A stretch of DNA of 24,519 bases from Myxococcales bacterium (GCA_007131745.1 SLPX01000187.1:1-24519); one strand, 5' to 3'. Positions 7,577-14,921 are shown, counted from the stretch's first letter. Numbers and translations: made by a program. Notes: a model not told the origin generated them from the letters alone.

Positions 7577-7882
7577 TCAGCAGCCTTCAAATCCATATGA
7601 CGACGGACCCCGCAACAGGGAGCGAAGCACGCTCATTGCGCGCTCGCCCGTGCCGGTTTTTTCGTTCGCCGAATCCTGTGAAAAGTCTCCGTGGAGGCCG
7701 GATCGGATTTCTCCGAGTTCAAACCACCTAAGAGCCAGCTTTCCTTCACGGCCCCATTTTTTTGATTCCTCTTTTTCTCCGAATCGTCTGACTTCTTCGA
7801 TCTGTGAGGCTTCTATCGGCTCCCATGTAGCTCTACGTTCGCCTCTTAGTACCCAACAGCCGTTTACCTTGGTGATTCTCAT
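7577..7882 (-). CDS. Small hypothetical protein, 101 aa
   Basis: The ATG follows AGGAGATAGCC, a strong ribosome binding site. The protein starts MRITKVNGCWVLRGERRATWEPIEA, then has a very charged middle (EEVRRFGEKEESKKWGREGKLALRW) and a serine/glycine-rich end. I do not recognise a domain, and there is no signal peptide or membrane helix. The final third looks less gene-like than the start, so the true protein could have lost its original end. The 61-aa gene follows by 36 bases with the same kind of leader, which suggests co-expression; small two-gene units can be toxin-antitoxin pairs, but nothing in either sequence identifies one. Confidence 0.45.
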   Translation of the reverse strand: MRITKVNGCWVLRGERRATWEPIEASQIEEVRRFGEKEESKKWGREGKLALRWFELGEIRSGLHGDFSQDSANEKTGTGERAMSVLRSLLRGPSSYGFEGC

Positions 7883-7973
7883 GGCTATCTCCTCTTTTCA
7901 TTCGGCGCGGTTTTCGTCATACACCGCTCAATTTCTTTCGATTCCGATGTCTGTGGCAGGTGCACTACATTTC

Positions 7974-7995
7974 GATGTAGGATTTATCCTACATC
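7974..7995. promoter_or_regulatory. Perfect 10-bp inverted repeat, likely operator
   Basis: GATGTAGGAT and ATCCTACATC are separated by TT, a form typical of binding sites for dimeric regulators. The left arm also pairs with an upstream CTACAT (7965-7970), and another CTACAT lies at 8009-8014, making a cluster of four hexamers. A structured RNA role is also possible. Confidence 0.5.
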
Positions 7996-8177
7996 TAACT
8001 ACTGGATACTACATAGGTGTAAATGTGTCAAATTTGCTTCCTTCATTTGCTTTTCCGGGAGATTCAGCCGGAGCAAACCTTTTCCCTTGGCACCGGCAGG
8101 CGCTTTGTGATACACCGCTCAAATCCGCTGGTTTCGGTGATCCGCGGTTGAATGTTTTATGAAATCGGATGATTTGT

Positions 8178-8191
8178 TTGAAACGTTTCAA
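8178..8191. promoter_or_regulatory. 14-bp perfect palindrome before parA
   Basis: TTGAAACGTTTCAA is fully self-complementary and lies 21 bases before the preferred parA start. It shares GTTTC/GAAAC blocks with parS but in the opposite arrangement, so it is not a standard parS. It may be an operator for autoregulation. Confidence 0.4.
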
Positions 8192-8212
8192 GCAGGGTCA
8201 AGTAAGGATCGA

Positions 8213-9019
8213 ATGGGACGTGTAGTTGCCATAGCAAATCAAAAAGGCGGTGTGGGAAAGACTACCACCGCTGTCAATCTCGGTGCAAGCCTGGCCGCTG
8301 CGGAGCGATCTGTTCTGGTGATAGACATGGATCCCCAGGCCAATGCAAGTTCCGGTTTGGGCTATCCCCGAGGTGAGGTGGATATCGGAGTCTACCAGGC
8401 GCTTACAGGCGAAGTCGAAATGCAGGAGGCTGTAAGAAGCACGGATCTGGAACGGCTGCACGTGGTTCCTTCCACCGAGGATCTGGCGGGTGCCGGGATA
8501 GAACTGGTGGATGTGGAAGACAGGGAGAATCGACTTCGGCGTTCCATGGTTTCCATCAGGAACAGGTATGACCACATATTGGTGGATTGTCCGCCTTCGC
8601 TCGGCTTATTGACGGTAAACAGCCTGGTCGCGGCTGATTCGGTTTTAGTGCCTCTTCAGTGCGAATACTACGCAATGGAAGGGCTTGGAAGGCTGATGGG
8701 CACAATCGAAAGAGTCCGGGCAGCGTTCAATCCGGATCTTTGTCTCGAGGGAATTCTTTTGTGCATGTATGACCAGAGGATGAACCTCACGAAACAGGTC
8801 GCCGACGAGGTAAGACAACATTTTTCATCGTATATTTATGAAACCGTGATTCCGAGAAACGTAAGACTCGGGGAGTCGCCTTCCTTTGGTAAACCCGTGA
8901 TACTTTACGACATAAACTCGAAGGGAAGCCAAAGTTATTTGAAGCTTGCCCGGGAGTATCTTGAGAGGTCGTCGTCGGGGATGCAGCGGACAGGGACCTT
9001 GGAATCAAGGGTTGATTGA
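8213..9019 (+). CDS. parA: Chromosome partitioning ATPase ParA/Soj
   Basis: A ParA/Soj ATPase that, with ParB, drives segregation of the replication-origin region by ATP-dependent DNA binding and release. The deviant Walker A motif KGGVGKTT lies at residues 11-18, Walker A' is at VIDMDPQAN, and Walker B is in HILVDCPPSLGLLTVNS. I chose ATG 8213 because MGRVVAIANQKGGVGKTT is the usual Soj N-terminus and AAGGA lies at 8204-8208; a longer frame from ATG 8159 adds 18 residues with no ribosome binding site. Length (268 residues) suits the family. The stop overlaps a possible TTG start of parB, and the two genes form the standard chromosomal parAB pair. Confidence 0.95.
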   Translation: MGRVVAIANQKGGVGKTTTAVNLGASLAAAERSVLVIDMDPQANASSGLGYPRGEVDIGVYQALTGEVEMQEAVRSTDLERLHVVPSTEDLAGAGIELVDVEDRENRLRRSMVSIRNRYDHILVDCPPSLGLLTVNSLVAADSVLVPLQCEYYAMEGLGRLMGTIERVRAAFNPDLCLEGILLCMYDQRMNLTKQVADEVRQHFSSYIYETVIPRNVRLGESPSFGKPVILYDINSKGSQSYLKLAREYLERSSSGMQRTGTLESRVD

Positions 9020-9042
9020 CCCATCGCGGGAGCGCGTTGACC

Positions 9043-9954
9043 ATGAATACGAAAAAAACCGCCGTCCAAGGCGAGAAAAAGAACACCGGGCCGGGCAAAA
9101 GGAAAGTCCTGGGCCGCGGTCTTTCAGTCTTGCTGCCCGAGACCGGCGAACATGCAGACGGGATGAACAGCGGTCGAATGATAGAGGTTCCTGTTGAAAA
9201 GATCAGGCCGGTTGTGCAGCCCAGGAAGGCTTTTCCCGAGAAAAATATATTGGAATTGGCTGATTCCATAAAGAAACAAGGTGTTCTCCAGCCACTTCTG
9301 GTTCGCAAGGAAGGGGACGGCTATTTCTTGATTGCGGGAGAAAGGCGTTGGCGCGCTGCCAAAACCGCGGGGTTGAAAACCGTGCCGGTGGTTATAAAAG
9401 ATGCGGAAGAAAGCCGGGCTTTTGAATTGGCCCTGGTGGAAAACGTTCAAAGGCAGGATCTGAACCCGATCGAGGAGGCGGAGGCGTACAGAAGGTTGAT
9501 TCAAGAATACGGGTACACCCAGGAGACTGTCGCCGCAAGCGTGGGCAAGGACCGGTCCACCGTAACCAACGAACTGCGTTTGCTGAAACTTCCTGAAAGT
9601 GTAAAAAACATGGTGGCCCGCGAGGAATTGTCTTCAGGACATGCACGCGCATTGCTGACCCTGAAAGATTCAGCCATGATGCTGGCGCTTGCCAAAAAAA
9701 TAGTTGAAGAGGGTCTATCGGTCCGCGGTATCGAAAGCCTGGTGAGAAATATTATTGGAAAGAGCGAAGGCAAGAAAGCCGGTGAATCTTCCAAGGTTCG
9801 AAGCGCCGCGGTGCGCGACCTTGAGGAGCGCCTTCAAAGATCCCTGGGTACGCGTGTCGTGCTGAAAGACAGGGGACAAGGAAAAGGTCGCATCGAGATT
9901 TCTTACGGCAGCCTTGACGAACTGGATCGGCTGCTGGATCTGCTTTTCAAATAA
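9043..9954 (+). CDS. parB: Chromosome partitioning protein ParB/Spo0J
   Basis: A CTP-binding, parS-binding clamp protein. The basic N-terminal motif KRKVLGRGLSVLL matches the ParA-stimulating tail. The ParB/Srx nucleotide domain follows, with the GERRWRA box at residues 99-105 (of 303), then ENVQRQDLNPIEEAEAYRRL. The helix-turn-helix region is TQETVAASVGKDRSTVTNELRLLKLP, and the C-terminal dimerisation domain ends LDELDRLLDLLFK. The start is placed at ATG 9043 behind GGGAG; a TTG at 9016 overlapping the parA stop would add nine residues. It is all there and normal in length. I found no consensus parS site in the window. Confidence 0.95.
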   Translation: MNTKKTAVQGEKKNTGPGKRKVLGRGLSVLLPETGEHADGMNSGRMIEVPVEKIRPVVQPRKAFPEKNILELADSIKKQGVLQPLLVRKEGDGYFLIAGERRWRAAKTAGLKTVPVVIKDAEESRAFELALVENVQRQDLNPIEEAEAYRRLIQEYGYTQETVAASVGKDRSTVTNELRLLKLPESVKNMVAREELSSGHARALLTLKDSAMMLALAKKIVEEGLSVRGIESLVRNIIGKSEGKKAGESSKVRSAAVRDLEERLQRSLGTRVVLKDRGQGKGRIEISYGSLDELDRLLDLLFK

Positions 9955-10025
9955 TGGGGATCATTATCCCTGTTACGCTGCTGCTTGTGGTCGTTTGGTC
10001 GTTTGCAGGCGACCCATAGTGTTTT

Positions 10026-10073
10026 AACCTGATTTGTGGTCCGGCGCGGCGAGCCGGAGAAAACAGGTTTTTT
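10026..10073 (+). promoter_or_regulatory. Nested stem-loop over the PilZ gene ribosome binding site
   Basis: AACCTG (10026-10031) can pair with CAGGTT (10064-10069), enclosing a second stem TCCGGC/GCCGGA (10040-10045 with 10053-10058). The 3' arm contains the AGG ribosome binding site and runs into six T residues before GTG 10074. It could be a terminator after parB or a structure that limits translation of the next gene. Confidence 0.4.
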
Positions 10074-10811
10074 GTGGATAGGAAATTCACCGAAACAGAA
10101 CGAAGAAGAATACATAAGAGGTCGCCGGTGTTTCTCGAAGTATCGTACAGAACGGCCGGAAGCTTTCTGGTCAGCTTTTCCCTTAATCTTTCCAGGGGAG
10201 GTGTTTTCGTGGAAACGGATTCCCCCCTTCCTGTCGGCACGGAGTTGACGCTCAGGTTGCAAATTCCTGGTTCCGGAGAGGTCATGGACGAGGTGGAAGC
10301 GCGGGTCGTATGGGTTCGCGATGGTGAAAACGCGGAGGGTAGGCCGGGAATGGGTCTTGTGTTTGAAGGGCTTTCCGAAAAAACAGGAATGGTGATCGAC
10401 AAGCTGGTTTCATCGTTCGAGGGGGTGCACATCGTTTTCGTGGGAGGAAAGGGTGGAAAGAACCGCTCACATCTGGCTGGAAGGCTTCGCAGCCTGCTCA
10501 AGAGCAAGGTCACTGAAGTGGGCGGAAAGATTAGCGCTATCGACCAGCTTACGGAAAAAGTGGATCTTGTGGTTGCGGACCTGGACAGGGCGGGGCAAGA
10601 CGGACTCGCGTTTCTGAGCTGGGCCGCGGAACGCATGGACAAGCGTCCGGCCATGGTAGCGCTTGCTTCCTGCGACGAAATGCAGGAAAACGCTAGAAAG
10701 CTGGGCGCCGATGAGGTCATCACCGGCGGTGGTTCGCCGAAAGAGTTCCGCACAGCGGTGCTCCGGGCGCTGTCCCGGCCGATCATAAAGTCCATCGAAC
10801 GAGGAGAATAG
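10074..10811 (+). CDS. PilZ-domain protein with degenerate receiver-like tail
   Basis: 245 residues. The N-terminal PilZ domain (about 5-110) keeps both c-di-GMP motifs: RxxxR as R12-IHK-R16 and NxSxxG as NLSRGG at 38-43, so ligand binding is likely. The rest resembles a response-regulator receiver: VDLVVADLDRAGQDGLAFL matches the phospho-acceptor strand and keeps its Asp, but the N-terminal acidic pair is replaced (HIVFVGGKGGKN) and the conserved Lys near the end is missing (GADEVITGGGSP), so phosphorylation is doubtful. GTG 10074 is the start, with ACAGG upstream. It lies between parB and the GT5 gene; this link to motility, adhesion or cell cycle is only suggested. Confidence 0.82.
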   Translation: MDRKFTETERRRIHKRSPVFLEVSYRTAGSFLVSFSLNLSRGGVFVETDSPLPVGTELTLRLQIPGSGEVMDEVEARVVWVRDGENAEGRPGMGLVFEGLSEKTGMVIDKLVSSFEGVHIVFVGGKGGKNRSHLAGRLRSLLKSKVTEVGGKISAIDQLTEKVDLVVADLDRAGQDGLAFLSWAAERMDKRPAMVALASCDEMQENARKLGADEVITGGGSPKEFRTAVLRALSRPIIKSIERGE

Positions 10812-10832
10812 ATTGGCCGTAGAGGAGACTGT

Positions 10833-12251
10833 ATGAAAATATTGTTTGTAAGCCCTGTTATTCATCCGTTTTTCAAGGGCAAAAACCCGGTATCCAATGA
10901 GACCGATGCAGCCGTTATGACCGCAGATCTGAGCCAGGCGCTTGCACGCAGGGGTGATTCGGTTACCGTTATTTCCGTTTTGCCCGAAGGATGTCAACCC
11001 GGCGACAGGATGGCGCGAAGGGTCACGGATTTGAAGATCGAATTCAACGGCCGGAATGAAACCGTCCCGGTATACGAGGGTCGGCTCGATGACTCGAGCG
11101 CGAGAGCCCTGCTCTTGGAAATGAAGCCTGAACCGGATGTAGTACTGGACGAGGATTTGATCGCGGATCCTTCTTTGTCCGAGGAGAGGGCTGAATGGTG
11201 CAAGTTTTTCGGAAAAGCGGTTCTGGCGATCGGGGAAGAATTGGGCCTTACTGCGAACGTGGTTCATTTTCACGGAGACGCCGTGTCTCTGGCGCTCGTT
11301 TGGCCTCAGCAAGGCGAAAATTCGCCTGATGCTCTGGTGGTTTCCTTCTACGATCCACAAAAAGAAGGAGTTTTTCCTGCATCCGCAATTGCAGGCTCCG
11401 AGGATTCTTCCAAGACAGCGGCTCAAACAGCGGTAATGCTTTCTTCAGCTGTTTTGCTCCCGGGACCCGGATGTTTGGGACAGATTGCCTTCAGCAAACG
11501 CAGACTCGCTCTCAAATCAGCCCTCGTGGCCCATCCCAGGGTCTATGGGATTATGGGAGGCGTTGATTCGGGGAAATACAATCCGTGGAAAAACCCCAAC
11601 ATTAAAGCCGGATATGATGCCGAAAACCTTGAAGGCAAGAAGGTTTGCAAAAGATTTCTGCAGAGCGAAACCGGGTTGTCTCCAAGACAAGATGTACCCC
11701 TGGTGGTTGTGTTTCTCGGTACGGATAGGGAGGACGGCACAAACTTGATCGCTGAAACCGTCTCCGACCTGGTCAAGGAGGACATGCAGTTTGTATTCGT
11801 GGGAGATGCTTTGCCGGGCGCCAAGCGGAGAATCAAGGCCGCCGTCGAGGCCAACAGTTCCCGGGTAGTGTCAATTCCGCACAATGAAAAGGGGATAACT
11901 CATCTGTTGGCCGCGGCTGACATTGTTTTGGCTGCAGACGAATGGGCGCCCTGGGGTCGGGTGGCTTTGCTTGGAATGGCAATGGGGTGTGTACCGGTGG
12001 TGCATTCCACCGGCGGGTATTCGGATGTGGTTGTAGATTGGGATCCTGAAACAAGAACGGGTGGGGGTTTCAAGTATCGCCCCTCTTCATCCGAGGAGCT
12101 TCTTTCCGCAATCAAGAGGGCGGGGGAGGTTTTTCGACATCCGGAAGACTGGGACTTGATGGTCGCGAAAAACATGAAAGCCGCGCCTTATTGGCCGGAT
12201 GTTATCGAGCGGTTCAGGAATCTTTATGAAAGCCTGGTGGAAGAAAATTAG
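10833..12251 (+). CDS. Divergent glycogen/starch synthase-like GT5 protein
   Basis: 472 residues with the two Rossmann domains of the GlgA family, starting MKILFVSPVIHPFFK behind GAGGAG at 10822-10827. Family landmarks are the N-terminal site, VVHFHGDAVSLAL (compare VxHxHDWxxAL), YGIMGGVDSGKYNPWKNP (compare GILNGIDTExWNPxxDP), and DEWAPWGRVALLGMAMGCVPVVHSTGGYSDVV, which occupies the ExxxxGLxxLEAMxxG position. The usual KxGGLADV loop near the N-terminus is absent (KGKNPVSNETDAA), and the sugar-binding motif is altered, so true glycogen synthase activity is not assured. It may make another glucan or have lost activity. No other glycogen genes are nearby; it follows the PilZ gene by 21 bases, probably as one transcript. 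Confidence 0.75.
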   Translation: MKILFVSPVIHPFFKGKNPVSNETDAAVMTADLSQALARRGDSVTVISVLPEGCQPGDRMARRVTDLKIEFNGRNETVPVYEGRLDDSSARALLLEMKPEPDVVLDEDLIADPSLSEERAEWCKFFGKAVLAIGEELGLTANVVHFHGDAVSLALVWPQQGENSPDALVVSFYDPQKEGVFPASAIAGSEDSSKTAAQTAVMLSSAVLLPGPGCLGQIAFSKRRLALKSALVAHPRVYGIMGGVDSGKYNPWKNPNIKAGYDAENLEGKKVCKRFLQSETGLSPRQDVPLVVVFLGTDREDGTNLIAETVSDLVKEDMQFVFVGDALPGAKRRIKAAVEANSSRVVSIPHNEKGITHLLAAADIVLAADEWAPWGRVALLGMAMGCVPVVHSTGGYSDVVVDWDPETRTGGGFKYRPSSSEELLSAIKRAGEVFRHPEDWDLMVAKNMKAAPYWPDVIERFRNLYESLVEEN

Positions 12252-12267
12252 CCTCGGTAATCTCTCC

Positions 12268-12522
12268 TCGTGGGATAGAGCGGTGCCGAGGCAATGTTTT
12301 CGCAGGCTCCGGAACCGCCGGACGTCTTGTTAGAACCTCCCTGCGGGAGGTTCGTCTGCGCCTCGTCGAAGCCGCTTCATCCTTCACCCGTTCCTGCCTC
12401 CACCTGCACCCGGAAGCGCGACTTCGAACGCCGGCTTATTCCGGAGACCTGCTTCAACTTATTGCCTCGGCGGACCATGCTTTATGGGGCTCTTTCTATT
12501 GAGAGCGAATGGGTGAACGAGC
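12268..12522 (+). repeat. Repeat unit copy 1, split by about 150 bp
   Basis: The first half (12268-12323) matches 12546-12601 at 54 of 56 positions. The second half (12471-12522) matches 12597-12648 with three mismatches. In copy 1 the halves are separated by about 147 bp, flanked on both sides by CGGAC (12319-12323 and 12471-12475), as a small insertion with a 5-bp target duplication would leave. Confidence 0.75.
12333..12353. repeat. Perfect 9-bp hairpin with 3-nt loop
   Basis: GAACCTCCC and GGGAGGTTC enclose TGC. No T-run follows on either strand, so it is not a standard terminator. It lies near the left edge of the segment that splits repeat copy 1. Confidence 0.7.
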
Positions 12523-12545
12523 CTGAATTTGCAAGGGTGGACAAA

Positions 12546-12648
12546 TCGTGGGATAGAGCGATGCCGAGGCAGTGTTTTCGCAGGCTCCGGAACCGCCGGA
12601 CCATGCTTTATAGGGCGCTTTCTATTGAGCGCGAATGGGTGAACGAGC
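12546..12648 (+). repeat. Repeat unit copy 2, uninterrupted, 103 bp
   Basis: This copy shows the intact arrangement: the first half runs directly into the second half, sharing CGGAC at the junction (12597-12601). It begins TCGTGGGATAGAGCGATGCC and ends GTGAACGAGC. No identity to a known element can be claimed from the sequence alone. Confidence 0.75.
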
Positions 12649-12669
12649 TTGGAGTTTCAACTTAGGCGG

Positions 12670-13734
12670 TTAGAGAACTTCAAGGATCCTGAATCCGAGT
12701 TCGCTTTCAATGTCCACGAGTTCACCGCGCGCTATGAGCTTGCCGCCGGCACGGAGATCCATGGGACCGGATATCGGGCGGTCAAATCGAACCACGCTGC
12801 CGCGTGTCAACGAAACTACTTCTTCGGCTGAAACTGCTGTTCGAGCCACTTCGACTACTATTTCTACTTCCATTTCCTGCAAGATCGTTGCGCCCGACGC
12901 TGACACTGCGTCCGGCCCGTTCTGCCCGGTGGTATGATCGGCCATGATAAAATCTCCAAGAATCTCTATGTTGTTGTCGGGTGTAAGACGACATGGGAAT
13001 CCGCCCCTGCCGGCACGCAGGCGAAACGGTGAGTCGTCAGGGTGTATCGACGAAAAAAGAACTATATCATCCTTTTCCATGCTCTTGATCGTCGACAGCT
13101 CCAACATGCAGACCACTGTTTCAACCTGGAGTACACAAGCCACGCCGCGCAGGCGTTTTGCAACGCGAGCCGCGGATACATGGGGCGAAGAGACGGGGTA
13201 TTTCATTGTCGCCGGAAAGACAGCGGCCAACCGGCCCCACAATGTGTCCATGTGTAAAGCGTATTCAACCCACAATCCGCCGGGCCCCATGGATTTTTCT
13301 GGGATAGATGCCGGGGAATCCGGGATTCCCGAAACTCGCAACATTCCTGAGGTGCATTCCTGAAGAATCGAAGTTGTCACCGCAGCGAAGATCCCAAGCT
13401 CGGGCATGGTGGCTTTTCTTGGCAGGATGACACTGGGAAGTGGTTGTTCAGCGATCAATCCACAGATTCCCGCCACGCACGCGGAGTCTGCTGTTATGAA
13501 AAATTTTTCACCGGATGCATTGCCGGCTTCAATTACCGCTGCTGTTTCCGATGTCCGCTGAACCAACTCTTCGGATCGGAGCAAAGCGGTGTCGACATGC
13601 TTCAAAGCGACCTTTATTCCCAGCATCCGGCCGAGTATGTCTGGAAGTTGTTTTTCAGGATTTGCGGCTTCGATAAAACGTGCGGCCCTTTTGAGAATGC
13701 GTTCATGCCTTCGTGTGAGCTTTGGATAATCCAT
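12670..13734 (-). CDS. SctQ / FliM-FliN family (SpoA domain) protein
   Basis: About 354 residues from ATG 13734, just after GGAAGGG; a longer frame from ATG 13788 adds 18. The C-terminal ~70 residues are a clear SpoA domain: VEIVVEVARTAVSAEEVVSLTRGSVVRFDR then LRAGGKLIARGELVDIESELGFRI. A weaker upstream segment (RLRGVACVLQVETVVCMLELSTIKSMEKDDIVLF) matches a first SpoA domain. Two SpoA domains after a long N-terminal region is the SctQ layout of type III secretion sorting platforms; FliM/FliN C-ring proteins are related. It overlaps the end of the FliK/SctP-like gene. No ATPase, export-gate or ring gene lies in this window, so whether a full system exists elsewhere is unknown. Confidence 0.75.
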   Translation of the reverse strand: MDYPKLTRRHERILKRAARFIEAANPEKQLPDILGRMLGIKVALKHVDTALLRSEELVQRTSETAAVIEAGNASGEKFFITADSACVAGICGLIAEQPLPSVILPRKATMPELGIFAAVTTSILQECTSGMLRVSGIPDSPASIPEKSMGPGGLWVEYALHMDTLWGRLAAVFPATMKYPVSSPHVSAARVAKRLRGVACVLQVETVVCMLELSTIKSMEKDDIVLFSSIHPDDSPFRLRAGRGGFPCRLTPDNNIEILGDFIMADHTTGQNGPDAVSASGATILQEMEVEIVVEVARTAVSAEEVVSLTRGSVVRFDRPISGPMDLRAGGKLIARGELVDIESELGFRILEVL

Positions 13735-14719
13735 CCCTTCCAGAGCCCGTGCTCGAGGATGGCCATGTGGAAAAATAACCTGTCTCATGAAGCGGGATAA
13801 TAGCGGGTTTGTCTGAATACGGAAAATAGTTTTCCTTTAATTCCCGCGCCATGTTGATTAATCCTCTTGATAATTTTGGAACGGTTTTTGTGTCTGCTAA
13901 ACCCATCGGTGATGGTGGCAGGGGGTTGTGGAATCGTTGTTGATTTCCTCCCGGATTCCCTTCCCGTTCTCCTTTCGACCCGCTTTCTCCTTTGTTCCCA
14001 CCAGGTGCCTCTTGTCCCTCTGAGCTTTCCACCTCCATTCCGGCTTGTCTCAGAGCTTTTATCAAGACGTTTCCGAGATCTCCGCAGTGGTCGCTTTTCG
14101 TGGAGGTCACGGTTAGCGCCATGTTTCCCCCGGGTGTAAGATCCAAACGGATGATCGTCTTTACAGCGTCCCGGTTTTCCAGTTCCATCATAACCGATGG
14201 AAGTCCCTTGTCGGTGTTTCCGCAACGCAGGGCCGTCAGTCCTGGAATTTCCTGTAGACGCGTTTCTCCAATTCCTGCTGGAGGAAGTGTTTTTTGTAAC
14301 CCGGAGATAGAGGTGGAAAGAGGTCCAGGGTGAATAGGGGTGGAAGCAACAGAAAGACCGGCCGCTTCTTTGCATTCCATCCGGACGAGGGTTTCTTCTT
14401 TGGAAGAAACTTTTTTGCTCTTTCGTATTCCGCGATTTTCGGGTGTCTTGTCCCCTTCCCCTTGCTTGTCCGAGTTTTTTCGATCCAAGGGATTGTCTTC
14501 ATTATTGCGGTTTGATGAAGAGCCATGATCCTGATCGCTGTTGGATCCTCCGTTCCGGTTTTCTTTGTTTTGAAGGTAACAAGAGAATTCTTGCCCGGTG
14601 TTGTTAGATGAATTCAAACCGGGCGAGGAATACTGCTGCTCGTCGGACCGGAAGTTTGCAGCAAAACCGGAAAACGATGAATTCGATGGATCGCAGAGTA
14701 CTGTGGATGAAAAGGCCAT
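13703..14719 (-). CDS. FliK/SctP-like length-control protein
   Basis: About 338 residues from ATG 14719, which has GGAGA upstream; the frame is open further but without a ribosome binding site. The first ~110 residues are polar, rich in Ser, Asn and Asp, and look disordered. A compact segment at about 176-234 (AVKTIIRLDLTPGGNMALTVTSTKSD, then LGNVLIKALRQAGMEVESS) resembles the C-terminal substrate-switching domain of FliK/SctP proteins, where the motif is LRLxPxxLGxLxVxL. These proteins set hook or needle length in type III export. The assignment depends on that segment and on the adjacent SctQ-like gene, with which it overlaps. Divergence in this family is high, so confidence is moderate. 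Confidence 0.5.
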   Translation of the reverse strand: MAFSSTVLCDPSNSSFSGFAANFRSDEQQYSSPGLNSSNNTGQEFSCYLQNKENRNGGSNSDQDHGSSSNRNNEDNPLDRKNSDKQGEGDKTPENRGIRKSKKVSSKEETLVRMECKEAAGLSVASTPIHPGPLSTSISGLQKTLPPAGIGETRLQEIPGLTALRCGNTDKGLPSVMMELENRDAVKTIIRLDLTPGGNMALTVTSTKSDHCGDLGNVLIKALRQAGMEVESSEGQEAPGGNKGESGSKGEREGNPGGNQQRFHNPLPPSPMGLADTKTVPKLSRGLINMARELKENYFPYSDKPAIIPLHETGYFSTWPSSSTGSGRDGLSKAHTKA

Positions 14720-14921
14720 TTTGCAATTCTCCGTGGGTAAACACTTACCTGCATGATTCGTTACTGTTATCGGATGTATGACGCGGAATGTGCCGGGTTT
14801 TTTGAACAAAACTGCAAGTCTCTGAAATGACGAAAAAAAGCTTGGGTTTGTTCGGTAGGGGAAACGAGAAATTGGCCAAATGTATGCTTTTATACTACAC
14901 TTGTATACCTCAGGGTCGACG

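Larger units (their letters stand above)
7883..8212. promoter_or_regulatory. Divergent control region upstream of parA, rich in repeats
   Basis: Between the small minus-strand gene and the chosen parA start there is no gene but much structure: a 13-bp direct repeat ATACACCGCTCAA at 7919-7931 and 8110-8122, four CTACAT/ATGTAG hexamers between 7965 and 8014, and a perfect palindrome at 8178-8191. This is where promoters for parA and the small genes should lie. No canonical parS (TGTTTCACGTGAAACA) is present here. Confidence 0.5.
12252..12669. other. Gene-free stretch of duplicated sequence
   Basis: A 123-codon plus-strand frame (12294-12665) exists, but the first copy of the repeat is in a different frame from the second, so I do not treat it as a gene. 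The interval separates the plus-strand GT5 gene from the convergent SctQ-like gene. Besides the duplicated unit, GCCTCGG (12251-12257) and CCGAGGC (12286-12292) form an inverted pair, and a 9-bp hairpin lies at 12333-12353. Confidence 0.6.

Noticed and set aside
7238..7600. 120-codon plus-strand frame beginning MVTPESKELKKDRG
   Set aside because: It has no ribosome binding site and lies antisense to a small gene with a strong one; the first part is gene-like, so it is the most doubtful of these rejections.
8159..8212. Longer ParA start at ATG 8159
   Set aside because: No ribosome binding site, and the family N-terminus matches ATG 8213, which has AAGGA at good distance.
12294..12665. 123-codon plus-strand frame with a repeated RRTMLYxALSIExEWVNE segment
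   Set aside because: The first copy of the underlying DNA repeat is in a different frame from the second, there is no ribosome binding site, and the similarity is explained by non-coding duplication.
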